Source: Palsa-744 sp963734815
Lineage (GTDB): Bacteria; Actinomycetota; Thermoleophilia; Solirubrobacterales; Solirubrobacteraceae
Direction: 5' to 3'
Assembly (NCBI GenBank): GCA_963734815.1
Contig: CAVTIH010000002.1
Span: 310,001-374,000 of the forward strand
Length of the DNA stretch: 64,000 nucleotides
In this document: positions 25,036 to 34,022 of the stretch, piece after piece
How the letters are laid out: each line of letters opens with the position of its first letter
How positions within the stretch are numbered: position 1 is the first letter of the stretch
Translations under genes and position numbers: made by a program
Notes under the pieces: generated by a model
The model's database searches: none
Told to the model about the DNA's origin: nothing
What the model saw: the letters and a program-made list of their open reading frames with translations, nothing else

Positions 25036-27720
25036 TCAGCCCCCCAACTGCCGTTTGCGCCCCCGTGCGACCTCGTGGGCGTCGCGCAGCACCGGCGACT
25101 CGAAGCCACCGCCGGGGCGCTGGGTTGGATCGGGGCCGGGCGAATGGTGAGATGGCACGTCGCGGGGGCGCTCCCGGCGCGGGGGGCGCTCGCGTGAGCG
25201 CGGCGCGGCGCGGCCGCCCTGGCGCAGACGCTCCTCGAGCGCACGGTCGAAATCCTTGCCGGCGCGACGGCGCTCGCGGCGCCCCGGTGTGCGCTCGCCA
25301 GCGACGAGGGTGGCACCGGCCGCACCGCGCAGCTCGCGTCGCAACGCGAGCTCGCGATCGAGCTCCAGGCGCGCTTCGCGCTGCGCTCGGGGTGCAAGCT
25401 GGTCGTACTGCTCGCGGGTGTACCCGGCGATTCCCGCCAGCCCGCGGTAGTCGCGCTGCCCTGCGCCCGCGCCGGCATCCCCGTTCGCGCCTGCCGCCGG
25501 GCCTCGTCCCGCGCGCGCGGGACGCAGCGCGGCCTGCGCGTCCAGCCATTCGGTGCGCTCGCGCAGTTGCTCGGCGGTGTAGACGCGGCCGGTGCGCAGC
25601 TGCGCGCGCTCACCCTCGGCGGCTGTATGTCGCGCCTCGTTGAGCGCGAGTTGCCCGCGCTCGATCTCGCCTTCGACGCGCCGTGCGCGGTGATCGAGGC
25701 GGGCGGCGTGGCGGGCGTCGCCGGCGACCGCCGCCTGCGACTGCTTGCCACGTATCCGCTGCAGCTGGGTGCGTTTGGCGGATAGCTCGCTCTGCGCCTC
25801 TCCGCCCGGTGCCGCGTGGACGCTCGCCGCAGCGTGCTCGCGCTCGAACAAGCGCGTCACCTGCTCGTCCGCGGTCGCCTGCGCGCGCTGGCGACCGATG
25901 CGCTCCTGCGCGCGACGGCGCTCCACAGATGGCGCTGGACGCGCGAGCTTGCCGCGCATCCAGCGTGTGCCCTGCAGGACGGTGCGCGGCCCCTCCAGCT
26001 GTTGTGTCACGCGAGCCAGGAGCGAGCGGTGGTGCTCACTCGCGCCACGGTGCTCACCGGCGATCAAGCCCAGCACGTGGTGGCGCTGGCGGTGGGCGCC
26101 CCACCACAGCACCGCCATCAGCAGCCAGCGGGTCCACCAGCCGAGCGCTTCGAGGCCCATCAGCGTGCGCGTCATCAGCAGCACCACGCCCAGCAGGAAG
26201 GAGAAGACGAGCTTCGAGCACACGGCGCCCACCAGGCGCGTCGCCCACGTGCGAAACGCGGCGCGGCCACCGTCGCCGAGCGCCGGTGCCAGCACCGCGG
26301 CCGGCGCGAGCAGCAGGTAGAGCAGGCTGAGGAGCTCCGCGCCCAGCAGGTGCAGCACGATGAAGCCCAGCAGCCTGATCATCCCCACCGCCCCGATCGC
26401 GATCAGCAGCAGCCCCCCGAGGCGTGGCATCGTGCCGCCCTGCGTACGGAACTCCGCCTGCGCCGCGGCCGGCCCACGACATTCGGTGGTGCTTTCGGAG
26501 CCCCCGCACAGCACCCGCAGCAGCGAGCCGGGCTCGTCGATCGAGTTGCGCGCCGCCTCGTTGGCGGGCAGCGCGAGAAACACGTCCCCGTTGGTGCGCG
26601 CCGCGTGCATCAGCGTGGCGCTGCGCGAGTGCGCTCCCACCGACGTCCGGGGGGCTTCGTGTTCGAGCGCTTCGCAGTATTGCGCCACCTGTTCCCCGCC
26701 TTCGCATTTCGCGATCCGCGGACGCGTGAGCAGCGCCAGGCCGGCAGCGCGCAGCCGCGGTTCTAGGCGCGCGGGGTCCTCACACCAGCTGACGTCGCCG
26801 AACTCCAGGTAGCACCAGGGGGCGCCAACAGCCGCCCCAAACAGCCCGCTCATGCTCTGCGCCAGCGTCCGCGAGGCGTGCGCGGGGCTGCCCTGCACGA
26901 CCGCCCCGAGCGTGCCCGCGCTGGCTTCGTCCACCCACCGCCCGAGCGCCCCCACGGTGCCGGCGGGATCAGCGATCACCCACAGGCCGCCCGCCATCAT
27001 CGCCAGCATCAGCGCGCTCTGGCCGAGCGTTTCCGCGACGCGGCGGCGCACGAGGCCGTTGTAGGCAGCGGCGATGGAGGCGAGCGCGAGCGCCGCCGCC
27101 AGCCACGGGCCGGTGAACGAGGATCGCGTCGCGCGCAGCGAGCGCTCCAGGCCACCGAGCACAGCGCTGTCCAACAGGTCCAGCGTAAAGCACCACTCCA
27201 GCGCCACGATCAGCGCGTGCACCACCCACACGAGGCCCATCCATACAGGCTCGATCAGGTAATCCTGCAACAGCGTCTGGCTGGTGAGGCCGAGCAGGCC
27301 GGTGTCGATGTGAACGTCCAGCCCGTAGTTGCCGGTGGGGGCGCCCGCCGCATCGAAGCCCGAGGTTTCGCAGTTGCGCCTGCCGGCCGCCGGCAGTTCC
27401 GCGGGCACCCCGCACAGCGGGCTGCCGAGGCCGTTTTCCACCAGCGGGTCGCCGCTGCTCGGGGGCGCCGAGGCCGAGGCGTCGGCGCCCGTGACGGCGC
27501 TTTCGCCGAGTCCGGCACCTGGCGCCGAGCCCGATCCGCCGAGCAGTGGTGGCGCGCTAGGGGCATGCGGCGCGGTGGGGGCGTGCGGCGCGCTGGGGGC
27601 ATGCGGCGCGCTGGGCGCATGCGGCGCCGGGGCGTGCGAGGTGGGGCCGTGGGCGGCCACCGCGGGGGCCGGGAGCAGCGCGATCGCAAGTGTGGCGATC
27701 GCAGCCGTCGCTGTTCTCAT
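25036..27720 (-). CDS. VirB6/TrbL-like conjugation membrane protein
   Basis: An 894-residue protein with a signal peptide, then a run of Ala-Pro-His repeats (APHAPS units, residues 26-58), and seven or more membrane helices between about 130 and 530, including a Trp-rich extracellular loop and a central pair of helices typical of VirB6/TrbL. The last 330 residues are a hydrophilic Arg/Glu/Gln-rich cytoplasmic tail predicted to be coiled-coil (for example QRAQATADEQVTRLFERE). Such proteins form the channel platform of type IV secretion. The start overlaps the VirB4 stop by 4 bases. Family assignment is by topology and context rather than motif. Confidence 0.65.
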   Translation of the reverse strand: MRTATAAIATLAIALLPAPAVAAHGPTSHAPAPHAPSAPHAPSAPHAPTAPHAPSAPPLLGGSGSAPGAGLGESAVTGADASASAPPSSGDPLVENGLGSPLCGVPAELPAAGRRNCETSGFDAAGAPTGNYGLDVHIDTGLLGLTSQTLLQDYLIEPVWMGLVWVVHALIVALEWCFTLDLLDSAVLGGLERSLRATRSSFTGPWLAAALALASIAAAYNGLVRRRVAETLGQSALMLAMMAGGLWVIADPAGTVGALGRWVDEASAGTLGAVVQGSPAHASRTLAQSMSGLFGAAVGAPWCYLEFGDVSWCEDPARLEPRLRAAGLALLTRPRIAKCEGGEQVAQYCEALEHEAPRTSVGAHSRSATLMHAARTNGDVFLALPANEAARNSIDEPGSLLRVLCGGSESTTECRGPAAAQAEFRTQGGTMPRLGGLLLIAIGAVGMIRLLGFIVLHLLGAELLSLLYLLLAPAAVLAPALGDGGRAAFRTWATRLVGAVCSKLVFSFLLGVVLLMTRTLMGLEALGWWTRWLLMAVLWWGAHRQRHHVLGLIAGEHRGASEHHRSLLARVTQQLEGPRTVLQGTRWMRGKLARPAPSVERRRAQERIGRQRAQATADEQVTRLFEREHAAASVHAAPGGEAQSELSAKRTQLQRIRGKQSQAAVAGDARHAARLDHRARRVEGEIERGQLALNEARHTAAEGERAQLRTGRVYTAEQLRERTEWLDAQAALRPARAGRGPAAGANGDAGAGAGQRDYRGLAGIAGYTREQYDQLAPRAQREARLELDRELALRRELRGAAGATLVAGERTPGRRERRRAGKDFDRALEERLRQGGRAAPRSRERPPRRERPRDVPSHHSPGPDPTQRPGGGFESPVLRDAHEVARGRKRQLGG

Positions 27721-30155
27721 CGCGCCCTCCCGGGCGTCGTGGAGAACGCTCGCAACAGCGACGGCACCACCACATCCACCTGGATCGCCTCGATCCGTCC
27801 GTGGTGATCACGCAGCAGGCAGCGGCCGGCATCGAGCTCCAGCAGCGTCTGGCGCATCCGCCGGTCCTCGGGGTCAAGGCCGAGCAGTTGCAGGGCGCGA
27901 CGCGCCTCGGCGTCGGAGCGCATCCCGAACACGAACGTCGCCCCGAGTAGGTTCTCGATCGATTCGCGCTCGCCCAGCAGCGTGTCGCTGACGAGCTGCG
28001 TGGAGATGATCGGCACCGCCAGCTCCGAGCGGCCCATGCGTTGCAGCGACACCAGCAGCGTGCGGCCGATCGGGTCGCCGAGCAACCTCCACCCCTCATC
28101 AAAACTGAAAATCTTCAAGCGCTCTCGCTCGGCGCCCATCAGGTGCATCGCGAACATCGCGATCAGCCGCACGATCTGCTCCCCCACCCGCTCGGCCTGG
28201 GAGTGCTCGGAGCGCGCGGTGCCGGGCTCGGGGGCGGGGAGGTCGCGGATCGGCAGGTACGTGACCTGGCGGTGGCCGACGGGCGGCAGCCTGACCTCGG
28301 GGTCGGCGAAGCCCAGCTGGGTGAGGCCCGAGCGCGCATACACCTCGAGCGTCTTGGCGACCTGAATGTCGATCTCATCGCCCTCGCGCAGCGCGCGCAC
28401 CACCTCCAGGCAGGTCGCGGCGGCTCCGGCACGTCGCAGCACCCGATCGACGGCCCCCACCACGGCGGTCTCCCACGCGGGCTCGGCGCGGGCGGGCAGC
28501 AGGTCGCGCAGGAACGACACGGCGGTGTCCTGGCGCAGGTGCTCGGGGGCCACGCGCAGCGGGTCCAGCATCCCGCGCAGCGCCGGGTCGGGGCGCAGCG
28601 CGATGCACTCCGTGTGCGGGGCCACGTGCTCCAGGAGGTGAAAGCGGTGGTCGCCCTTGGGGTCGCAGTCGATCACGCGGGCTCCCTGCAGGAACGCCTC
28701 GTACTTGAGCTTCTGGTCCAGCGTCGTCTTGCCCGAGCCGAGCGCCCCGACGCTGAGGATCGTCGTGTTGCGGTCGCTGTCGGAGCCCTCGCGCAGGTTG
28801 AAGCGCACCGGCCGCGCCGAGCCGCCGAGCGTGTGGCCGAGGTAGAAGCCGCCCGCGGAGCCCGCCTCGTGGGCGGCGGTGGGCATCATCGCGGCGCACT
28901 GTTCGGCGGTGAGCGTGTCGTCGTAGCCCGCCACGCGCGTGCGCTGACCGGGGAGGTGCTGGCAGAACAGCGCCAGCTGGTCGCCCAGGGGGCGGTGCAG
29001 GCGGATCTCGCCGTACGCGCGCCGACACATCTCCACGCGCTCCTCCAGCTCCTCCTCGGTGCGGGCAGCCAGCGCGATTGCAAGCGTCGCGCGCAGCAGC
29101 GGCGGGCGGCTGGAGGACTGCAGGTGGGCGAGCAGGTCGCGCGCCTCCTGGGTGCGGCGGTAGCCGAGGTCGGTGGCGCCCTGCTCGCCGTCGGCCTCGG
29201 CGCGCAGGATCTGGTCGGCATCCTGGATCCGCCGCCGCGCGATCCGCAGCGCCAGCTGGTTGGGCAGGAAGCGGGCATTGAGGGTGAGGTCCACACCGAA
29301 CGGGAGGCTCTCGACGGGCGCAAACATCAACTCGGCGCGCGCGCCGGGGAAATGGACCAGCTCGGGCAGCGCCCCCACGACAAGCTGTGCTTGCCAGCAC
29401 GCCCCGAGCTCGGACTCCACCCGCAGCGCCCGCGGACGGTGCTCCACCCAGCTGTCCATCCAGCGCAGCACGTCCCCCTCCAGCGGCGCCAGGACGGCTT
29501 CGCCGTTGCGCTCGAACACCAGCGCCCGCGGCTCGTGCAGGCCGTCCACCCGCGGTTCGCCCAGCTCGCGGCAGAAGGCGCGGCGAACCAGCCACTGCAA
29601 CTCCGCCCCGGTTGCGGGGCGGGCCGCGAGGTAGTCGGCGAGGCGCGCGTGCGCCTGATCGGCCCGCACCCGCGCCCGCTCCAGCTCGGTGACGCGCAGC
29701 AGGCGGCGGTCGGGCGGGAGCAGCCCCCGCCGCAGGGTACCCAGCCACTCGCGGGGGTGGCGCTCCGCCGCGCGCGACACGTAGGAGGCGACGTCGCGCT
29801 CGGGGTCGCGCAGGCTGACCATGAAGAACAGCGCCGGTCGCTGCGCGTCCAATTCCTCCAGGCGCTGCACGTGCGCGGCGAGGTAGCGCGTGAGGGCGCG
29901 CGCGTGAGGGCTGTCGGCGAGGCCACCCATCTGGCGCGCGTAATCGGCAACTTCCCAGCGGCGGCTGACGCGCACGATCTGGATGTCGGCGGCCACCGCC
30001 TCCAGTGCTCCGAGCAACGCGAGGAAGCGCTCGCGCTTGCCGTCCTCGGAGAGCCACTGATACGAGCTGGTTGGCACCGCGAACGCGGCCCAGCCGTCGT
30101 CGAGGTCGGCGCCGAACAGGAGGTTGCCGTACACGAGGCTGATCGGCGGGCGCAC
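27717..30155 (-). CDS. VirB4-family conjugation ATPase
   Basis: An 812-residue ATPase. The first 400 residues are the VirB4 N-terminal region. The catalytic RecA-like part has Walker A GALGSGKTT (470-478) followed by VIDCDPKGDHR, and Walker B FSFDEGWRLL (about 685). The TcpF/TraE-like C-terminus has LVSDTLLG and LLGATFVFG motifs. It energises the type IV secretion machinery. It overlaps the VirB6-like gene by 4 bases and follows tcpE by 6 bases. Confidence 0.9.
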   Translation of the reverse strand: MRPPISLVYGNLLFGADLDDGWAAFAVPTSSYQWLSEDGKRERFLALLGALEAVAADIQIVRVSRRWEVADYARQMGGLADSPHARALTRYLAAHVQRLEELDAQRPALFFMVSLRDPERDVASYVSRAAERHPREWLGTLRRGLLPPDRRLLRVTELERARVRADQAHARLADYLAARPATGAELQWLVRRAFCRELGEPRVDGLHEPRALVFERNGEAVLAPLEGDVLRWMDSWVEHRPRALRVESELGACWQAQLVVGALPELVHFPGARAELMFAPVESLPFGVDLTLNARFLPNQLALRIARRRIQDADQILRAEADGEQGATDLGYRRTQEARDLLAHLQSSSRPPLLRATLAIALAARTEEELEERVEMCRRAYGEIRLHRPLGDQLALFCQHLPGQRTRVAGYDDTLTAEQCAAMMPTAAHEAGSAGGFYLGHTLGGSARPVRFNLREGSDSDRNTTILSVGALGSGKTTLDQKLKYEAFLQGARVIDCDPKGDHRFHLLEHVAPHTECIALRPDPALRGMLDPLRVAPEHLRQDTAVSFLRDLLPARAEPAWETAVVGAVDRVLRRAGAAATCLEVVRALREGDEIDIQVAKTLEVYARSGLTQLGFADPEVRLPPVGHRQVTYLPIRDLPAPEPGTARSEHSQAERVGEQIVRLIAMFAMHLMGAERERLKIFSFDEGWRLLGDPIGRTLLVSLQRMGRSELAVPIISTQLVSDTLLGERESIENLLGATFVFGMRSDAEARRALQLLGLDPEDRRMRQTLLELDAGRCLLRDHHGRIEAIQVDVVVPSLLRAFSTTPGRAR

Positions 30156-30161
30156 GTTCCG

Positions 30162-30719
30162 CTACCCCGCCCGCCAGGCCCTCGGGTCGTGGGCCACCCG
30201 CAGTTCGGCGCCGCGCTCCAGCACGAGCACCTGCCGGTTGGCCGTCATGCGCACGGCGCCGGGGCCGCTGTAGCACAGGCGGCGCGGACGGGGGTCGGAG
30301 CCGTCGGGGAGCATCAACAGCTCCTCCGGGCGCCACACCCCCGTCGCAGCGCCGTCCAGACGGCCCGGTGAGGCGCCGAGCGATCCACGCGCGGGCAGCA
30401 GCCCGGCGAGCTCGCGGGGGCCAAAGAGATGGCGCAAGAGCGCGGCGGCGGCGAGATGAAACGGCCGGCCCTCGATGCGGATCATCGTGAGCAGCGCCGC
30501 GAGCCCCGCCGGCACGAGCAGGTCGCGCGCATACCACGGCAGCGCCCGTACGGCGGGTCCCGCCAGCGGCAGCACACCGGCGAGCGCGAAGCCGGCGAGA
30601 ATCGCGAAGCAGTAGACGACCCCGCGCACCGGCACCCCACCGGGGTTGAGCCGCAGCCGGTCCACGCGGTAGATGCGCCGCTCGAGGTCGAACACGGCGC
30701 GGTAGGAGCGGATCTCCAC
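30162..30719 (-). CDS. tcpE: TcpE-family conjugation membrane protein
   Basis: A 185-residue protein with the TcpE pattern: a start reading YRAVFDLERRIYRVDRLRL, a short loop with GGVPVRGVVYCF, two hydrophobic helices (about 30-85), then a cytoplasmic domain. TcpE is a membrane component of Firmicutes/Actinobacteria conjugation systems and normally lies beside VirB4, as here. The C-terminal 80 residues (from GRLDGAATGVWR) look like a small separate domain. Confidence 0.7.
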   Translation of the reverse strand: MEIRSYRAVFDLERRIYRVDRLRLNPGGVPVRGVVYCFAILAGFALAGVLPLAGPAVRALPWYARDLLVPAGLAALLTMIRIEGRPFHLAAAALLRHLFGPRELAGLLPARGSLGASPGRLDGAATGVWRPEELLMLPDGSDPRPRRLCYSGPGAVRMTANRQVLVLERGAELRVAHDPRAWRAG

Positions 30720-30721
30720 GC

Positions 30722-31153
30722 TCAGGCGCCGAACAGCGAGTTGACGGTGTCCCGCAGCAGGTTGATGCCCGCGGGAGTGGCGAGCAGCACCGCCACGATC
30801 CCCACGGCAAACACGCCCGCGGCCTCCTTGAAGTCGCGGCGGAACGCCAGCACAATCCCCGCGACCGCGAACGCCAGCCCGATCAGGCTCATCGCCACCT
30901 TGCGCCCGGTGGCGCCCGCCTTGCTGGCCGCCGCTTCGAGGGTGCTGCCTTCTGAGGTGCCGCCCGCACTGGAGCCGCCCGCACTGCCGCCCGATCCGGA
31001 GCCGGCTCCGGGCACGGACGAGGAGGCAACGGCAGCGCGCGCGGCGACCGGCGCAAGCCCAAGGAGGGCACAGGCGAGGACGACGCCCAGCAGCATGGAC
31101 TTTCCGGTGCTGGGACGGACGTTGAGCGATCGAGGGATGCGGAGGGTGTGCAT
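30722..31153 (-). CDS. Small pilin-like (TrbC/VirB2- or TcpD-like) membrane protein
   Basis: A 143-residue protein with signal peptide (core about 18-40), a Gly/Ser-rich linker (46-75) and two C-terminal membrane helices (85-105 and 111-130) separated by a short basic loop (FRRDFKEAAG). The organisation matches pilin subunits of type IV secretion systems or the TcpD-type small proteins; sequence alone does not decide which. Its position between tcpC and tcpE supports a role in the same complex. Confidence 0.6.
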   Translation of the reverse strand: MHTLRIPRSLNVRPSTGKSMLLGVVLACALLGLAPVAARAAVASSSVPGAGSGSGGSAGGSSAGGTSEGSTLEAAASKAGATGRKVAMSLIGLAFAVAGIVLAFRRDFKEAAGVFAVGIVAVLLATPAGINLLRDTVNSLFGA

Positions 31154-31172
31154 GCGAGTGCTCTCCTTTTGG

Positions 31173-32066
31173 TTAGGTGTCGGGGTCCATCTGGATCGCG
31201 GAAACCTCCCAGCGGCCCTGGGCGTGGAGGACGTCGAGTTCGTAGGCGAGCGTGTACGAGGCGCCGCGCTGGTCTTGGGCTTGCGCCACCGCGATCACCG
31301 CACCCCCCGCTCCGGGGGCCCACTGCAGCGACTGCAGCGATTGCAGCGCGAGCTCGATCCCGGGCAGTGAGACGCGCGCCCCGGAAGCGAGGTCGGCGGC
31401 CAGCTCCGCGGGGGAGCCGGCGAGGTAGTTGCGAAGCGCGCGTTCCACCACGGTGCTCAGCGCCGGTTCGCTTACTTCGCGCAGGTGCCCGGCGTCGCCC
31501 GTTTGCGCCGGGCCAGACGCCGGGGGCCCGACGAACGCGGGGTAGCCCGCCAGCGCGAGCGGGTACCCAGGCCTGTGGAGGACGCCGACGGTTAGGTAGA
31601 GCAGCCCCGCCGTGTCGGTGTCGGCGGCGACGGTGTAGACGTGGTCACCGGGCTGGGGTTCGCGTTCCTGAACGACCTGCGCCCACTGCACACGCTGCTC
31701 CCCGCCGGCCGGTGGTTGCAGCCCAGCGCCGGCGTCGATCCCCGCCCCCACGAACGGCGCGAGCGCGTGTTCGCGTGCTTCCGGGTGCGCCGCTTCCCAG
31801 GTGAGGTAGGCGCGCGCGAACAGCGTCGCGAAGCCCTCGGCCGCGAGATCCTCGCTCGCCGGGCGCCGCAGCAGCCCCGCGGGCAGCGTGGCGCGCGGGG
31901 GGTCCAGCGCGAAGCGGGCACTCGCCAGCCCAGCCGCAAGCGCGAGCGCATAGAGCACGTGCCGGGGCAGCCCCCGCGTGAGCCGGATCCGCCACAGCGG
32001 CCGCCGCGCGATCGTCACGCGGGGGTGGTTCTCCGCGGGACGGAGGTGTGCGGGCGTGCCGCTCAT
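31173..32066 (-). CDS. tcpC: TcpC-family conjugation protein
   Basis: A 297-residue bitopic protein: short basic cytoplasmic N-terminus, one membrane helix (about 33-52), then an extracellular region of two NTF2-like domains. The first begins about residue 75 (FATLFARAYLTWEAAHPEAR) and the second about 185 (RALRNYLAGSPAEL). The end, with YELDVLHAQGRWEVSAIQ, is characteristic of TcpC/VirB8-like proteins, which organise the channel. The start at ATG 32066 overlaps the preceding gene's stop by 4 bases. Confidence 0.78.
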   Translation of the reverse strand: MSGTPAHLRPAENHPRVTIARRPLWRIRLTRGLPRHVLYALALAAGLASARFALDPPRATLPAGLLRRPASEDLAAEGFATLFARAYLTWEAAHPEAREHALAPFVGAGIDAGAGLQPPAGGEQRVQWAQVVQEREPQPGDHVYTVAADTDTAGLLYLTVGVLHRPGYPLALAGYPAFVGPPASGPAQTGDAGHLREVSEPALSTVVERALRNYLAGSPAELAADLASGARVSLPGIELALQSLQSLQWAPGAGGAVIAVAQAQDQRGASYTLAYELDVLHAQGRWEVSAIQMDPDT

Positions 32067-32812
32067 CGCCGCTCGAACCCGAATTCCGAGCGTGCCCCGC
32101 CGACGGCGGCCGTCGCCGTCCTCGCCGCCGCAGTCCCCGCGTTCGCAGTCCCCGCAGCCCCAGTCCCGGCAGTCCCAGTCCCCGCTGTCGCAGTCCCCGC
32201 AGCCCCAGTCCCGGCAGTCCCAATCCTCGCCGTCGCCTCGGCGCTCACCGTCACAGCGCCCGCAGGCACCGAAACCGGCGTTTCCGCGGCAGGCGCTGGC
32301 TGTGGGGGGAGATATGGGGGTGCTGAGCTCGGCAGCCGACCGGCAGGGCGAGGACGGCGCTCGGCAACCCGTCGGACCGACGCAGAGGCCCGTCGGGCGT
32401 GCTTGGGACTCTCCTCCCAATAGATGCCGGATCCGGGGTGGTAGCCCTTAGGAGGACCTGCGTCGAGCGGCCGGATACTCAACCGACCGGCAACGATCTC
32501 CCGCGGTCTTCCCCGCGGGGGTCTTGCTCGGGTCCGGAGTTGCGCAAGTCCCACATCGGCAAATCTGCGGTCGCTCCCCGATCCGGATCGGGGAGCATTC
32601 AGAGCAACCACGCCGACAATCGCCGCGACCACCGAGGCAAGCGCCGCAAGTGCCGCGAAACGTCCCCACTGCCGCGGCTCGCGTCGCGGGTCCTCCTGAC
32701 CAGACAGGGCGAACTCGGCCTGGGCGTCGGCCTGCCAATCCTCGGCGGCGAAGAACTCCTCCTCGGAGTAGATGCGGTAGACCTGCCGGGGAGTGGAGCG
32801 CAGGAGCGTCAT
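32063..32812 (-). CDS. Membrane protein of conjugation module with Gly-Thr-Ala repeat tail
   Basis: A 249-residue protein of unknown family: an acidic N-terminus (YSEEEFFAAEDWQADAQ, residues 14-30), one membrane helix (about 50-72), a proline-rich region, and a C-terminal run of GTAGTGAAG repeats (about 195-225). The tail is encoded by a tandem repeat of CAGTCCC-type units in the plus strand (about 32140-32230). ATG 32812 lies inside a set of 38-base tandem repeats described separately, so the start has been duplicated nearby. It is coupled to tcpC by a 4-base overlap. Confidence 0.6.
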   Translation of the reverse strand: MTLLRSTPRQVYRIYSEEEFFAAEDWQADAQAEFALSGQEDPRREPRQWGRFAALAALASVVAAIVGVVALNAPRSGSGSDRRFADVGLAQLRTRARPPRGRPREIVAGRLSIRPLDAGPPKGYHPGSGIYWEESPKHARRASASVRRVAERRPRPAGRLPSSAPPYLPPQPAPAAETPVSVPAGAVTVSAEATARIGTAGTGAAGTATAGTGTAGTGAAGTANAGTAAARTATAAVGGARSEFGFERR

Positions 32813-32930
32813 GCGGTAGACCTGCCGGGAGCGGAGCGCAGGAGCGTCATGCAGTAGGCCTGCCGGGAGCGGAGCGCAGGAGCCTCTTGCAGTAGGCCTG
32901 GCGCGGCGCTGAGCGCGGGAGCGTCACGCG
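32774..32930. repeat. Four imperfect 38-39-base tandem repeats at a gene start
   Basis: Units at 32774-32812, 32813-32850, 32851-32888 and 32889 to about 32930; the last is degraded. On the minus strand each of the first two encodes ATG and the codons MTLLRS, preceded by GGCAGGTCTACCGC or GGCAGGCCTACTGC. The first is the functional start of the gene ending at 32063. Because 38 is not a multiple of 3, the upstream copies are out of frame with it. Confidence 0.85.
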
Positions 32931-33138
32931 CAATGCCCCCGCCTTGGGGCCCACCTCGGCGACCCCGGGATCGGTGAATGCCGGCTCTGTCGTGCAGCCA
33001 CGCGAGCGGCCGAGGGCCAAGGTGGGGAGATACCCGGCCCCCGGCCGCATGCGCGCGGATGGGCATCGCCGCGAGGTCGTGCCTGCGACCAACCTGTGGC
33101 GTCCCAGGGGACGCGCCTATGGGGGTAGTGTGAGGGGT

Positions 33139-33909
33139 TCATAGGTGGGTCCCTATCTCTCTGTTCCGACTCCCACGCGAAGGCGGGACAGACGCGAGCC
33201 GATTGACAGGCGCCGCACTCCGCGGCTCCGTCTCCACCAGCCGCCGCAACCGCGCGCGGGCGCGCTGGGCGACCTTGCGGTACTTCTCGTGCGACCAGCC
33301 AAAGCGTTGGCAGAACTCGGCGCGTCCCATGCCGAGCGTCACCTGACAGGCGAGCACCAGCCGCTGGTCGGACGTGAGGAGGGGCGCCAGCCGCGCGACC
33401 GCGCGCAGCTGATGACGGTGGGCGACGAGCGGGTGGATCTCGGCGCGAGGGTCGGCAAGCTCCAATTCCCGTTCGCCCGGGCCGCTCCACGGGAGCGCCC
33501 TCTCCAGGTGGGCCTGCAGCGGGCTGCGGCCACGCACCGCGCGGCGACGGTCCAGCACCCGCGAGAGGAAGCGCTGCTCGAGCGCATTGACGACGTGCTC
33601 GCGGCTGGCGAAGCGCTGGCCGCGGGCGCCGCGCGCGAGCAGCTCGAAAACGGCCTGGCTGAGACAGTCCTCCAAGTCCTCGCGCCGCAGCATCTGGCGG
33701 TAGGCGCGCAGCATCCCCTCGCGCCGTGCGTGCGCGACGAGCGCGATCTCCTCGGCCGCCGCCCTGCCGCCCAACCCCGGTGGGACCCCTCCAGCCGCGC
33801 CCCGCTCGAGCGGGTCGGCGGCGATGCTGCCCGTGCGCGGGCGAGACCTCGGCGAGGATGGGGATGGCGTTGGAGGCGCGTATCGGGTAGACACACAGAC
33901 ATGTCGCAC
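33139..33909 (-). CDS. Sigma-70-like regulatory protein
   Basis: A 256-residue protein with a low-complexity first 55 residues and two helical domains. The first resembles region 2 of small sigma factors (LRREDLEDCLSQAVFELLAR, about 74-93, and a core-binding helix RQMLRR). The second resembles region 4 (LTSDQRLVLACQVTLGM, then a helix-turn-helix FCQRFGWSHEKYRKVAQRA, about 190-215). The start could be GTG 33909 or the GTG three codons later. It lies at the head of the conjugation genes, so it may direct or sense their expression. Sigma function is inferred. Confidence 0.55.
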   Translation of the reverse strand: MRHVCVSTRYAPPTPSPSSPRSRPRTGSIAADPLERGAAGGVPPGLGGRAAAEEIALVAHARREGMLRAYRQMLRREDLEDCLSQAVFELLARGARGQRFASREHVVNALEQRFLSRVLDRRRAVRGRSPLQAHLERALPWSGPGERELELADPRAEIHPLVAHRHQLRAVARLAPLLTSDQRLVLACQVTLGMGRAEFCQRFGWSHEKYRKVAQRARARLRRLVETEPRSAAPVNRLASVPPSRGSRNREIGTHL

Positions 33910-34022
33910 CCCGCCGCCGGAAGACCCCCCTCCGGATTTGCGCCGTTGCGAGCACGCACGGCGATAGGGCCACGCCGCCCAATTGCCAGCGCCATCGACC
34001 CCCCTCCCCCTCCTCCAAAAAA

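Noticed and set aside
28041..30371. A 776-codon plus-strand open frame
   Set aside because: It is the antisense shadow of the VirB4 gene; residues are His/Gln/Arg-rich as expected from reversed GC-rich codons.
32140..32230. Dense CAGTCCC-type tandem repeats that look like a CRISPR at first sight
   Set aside because: Units are short, contiguous and in frame as GTAGTG-type residues of a coding tail; there are no spacers and no cas genes.
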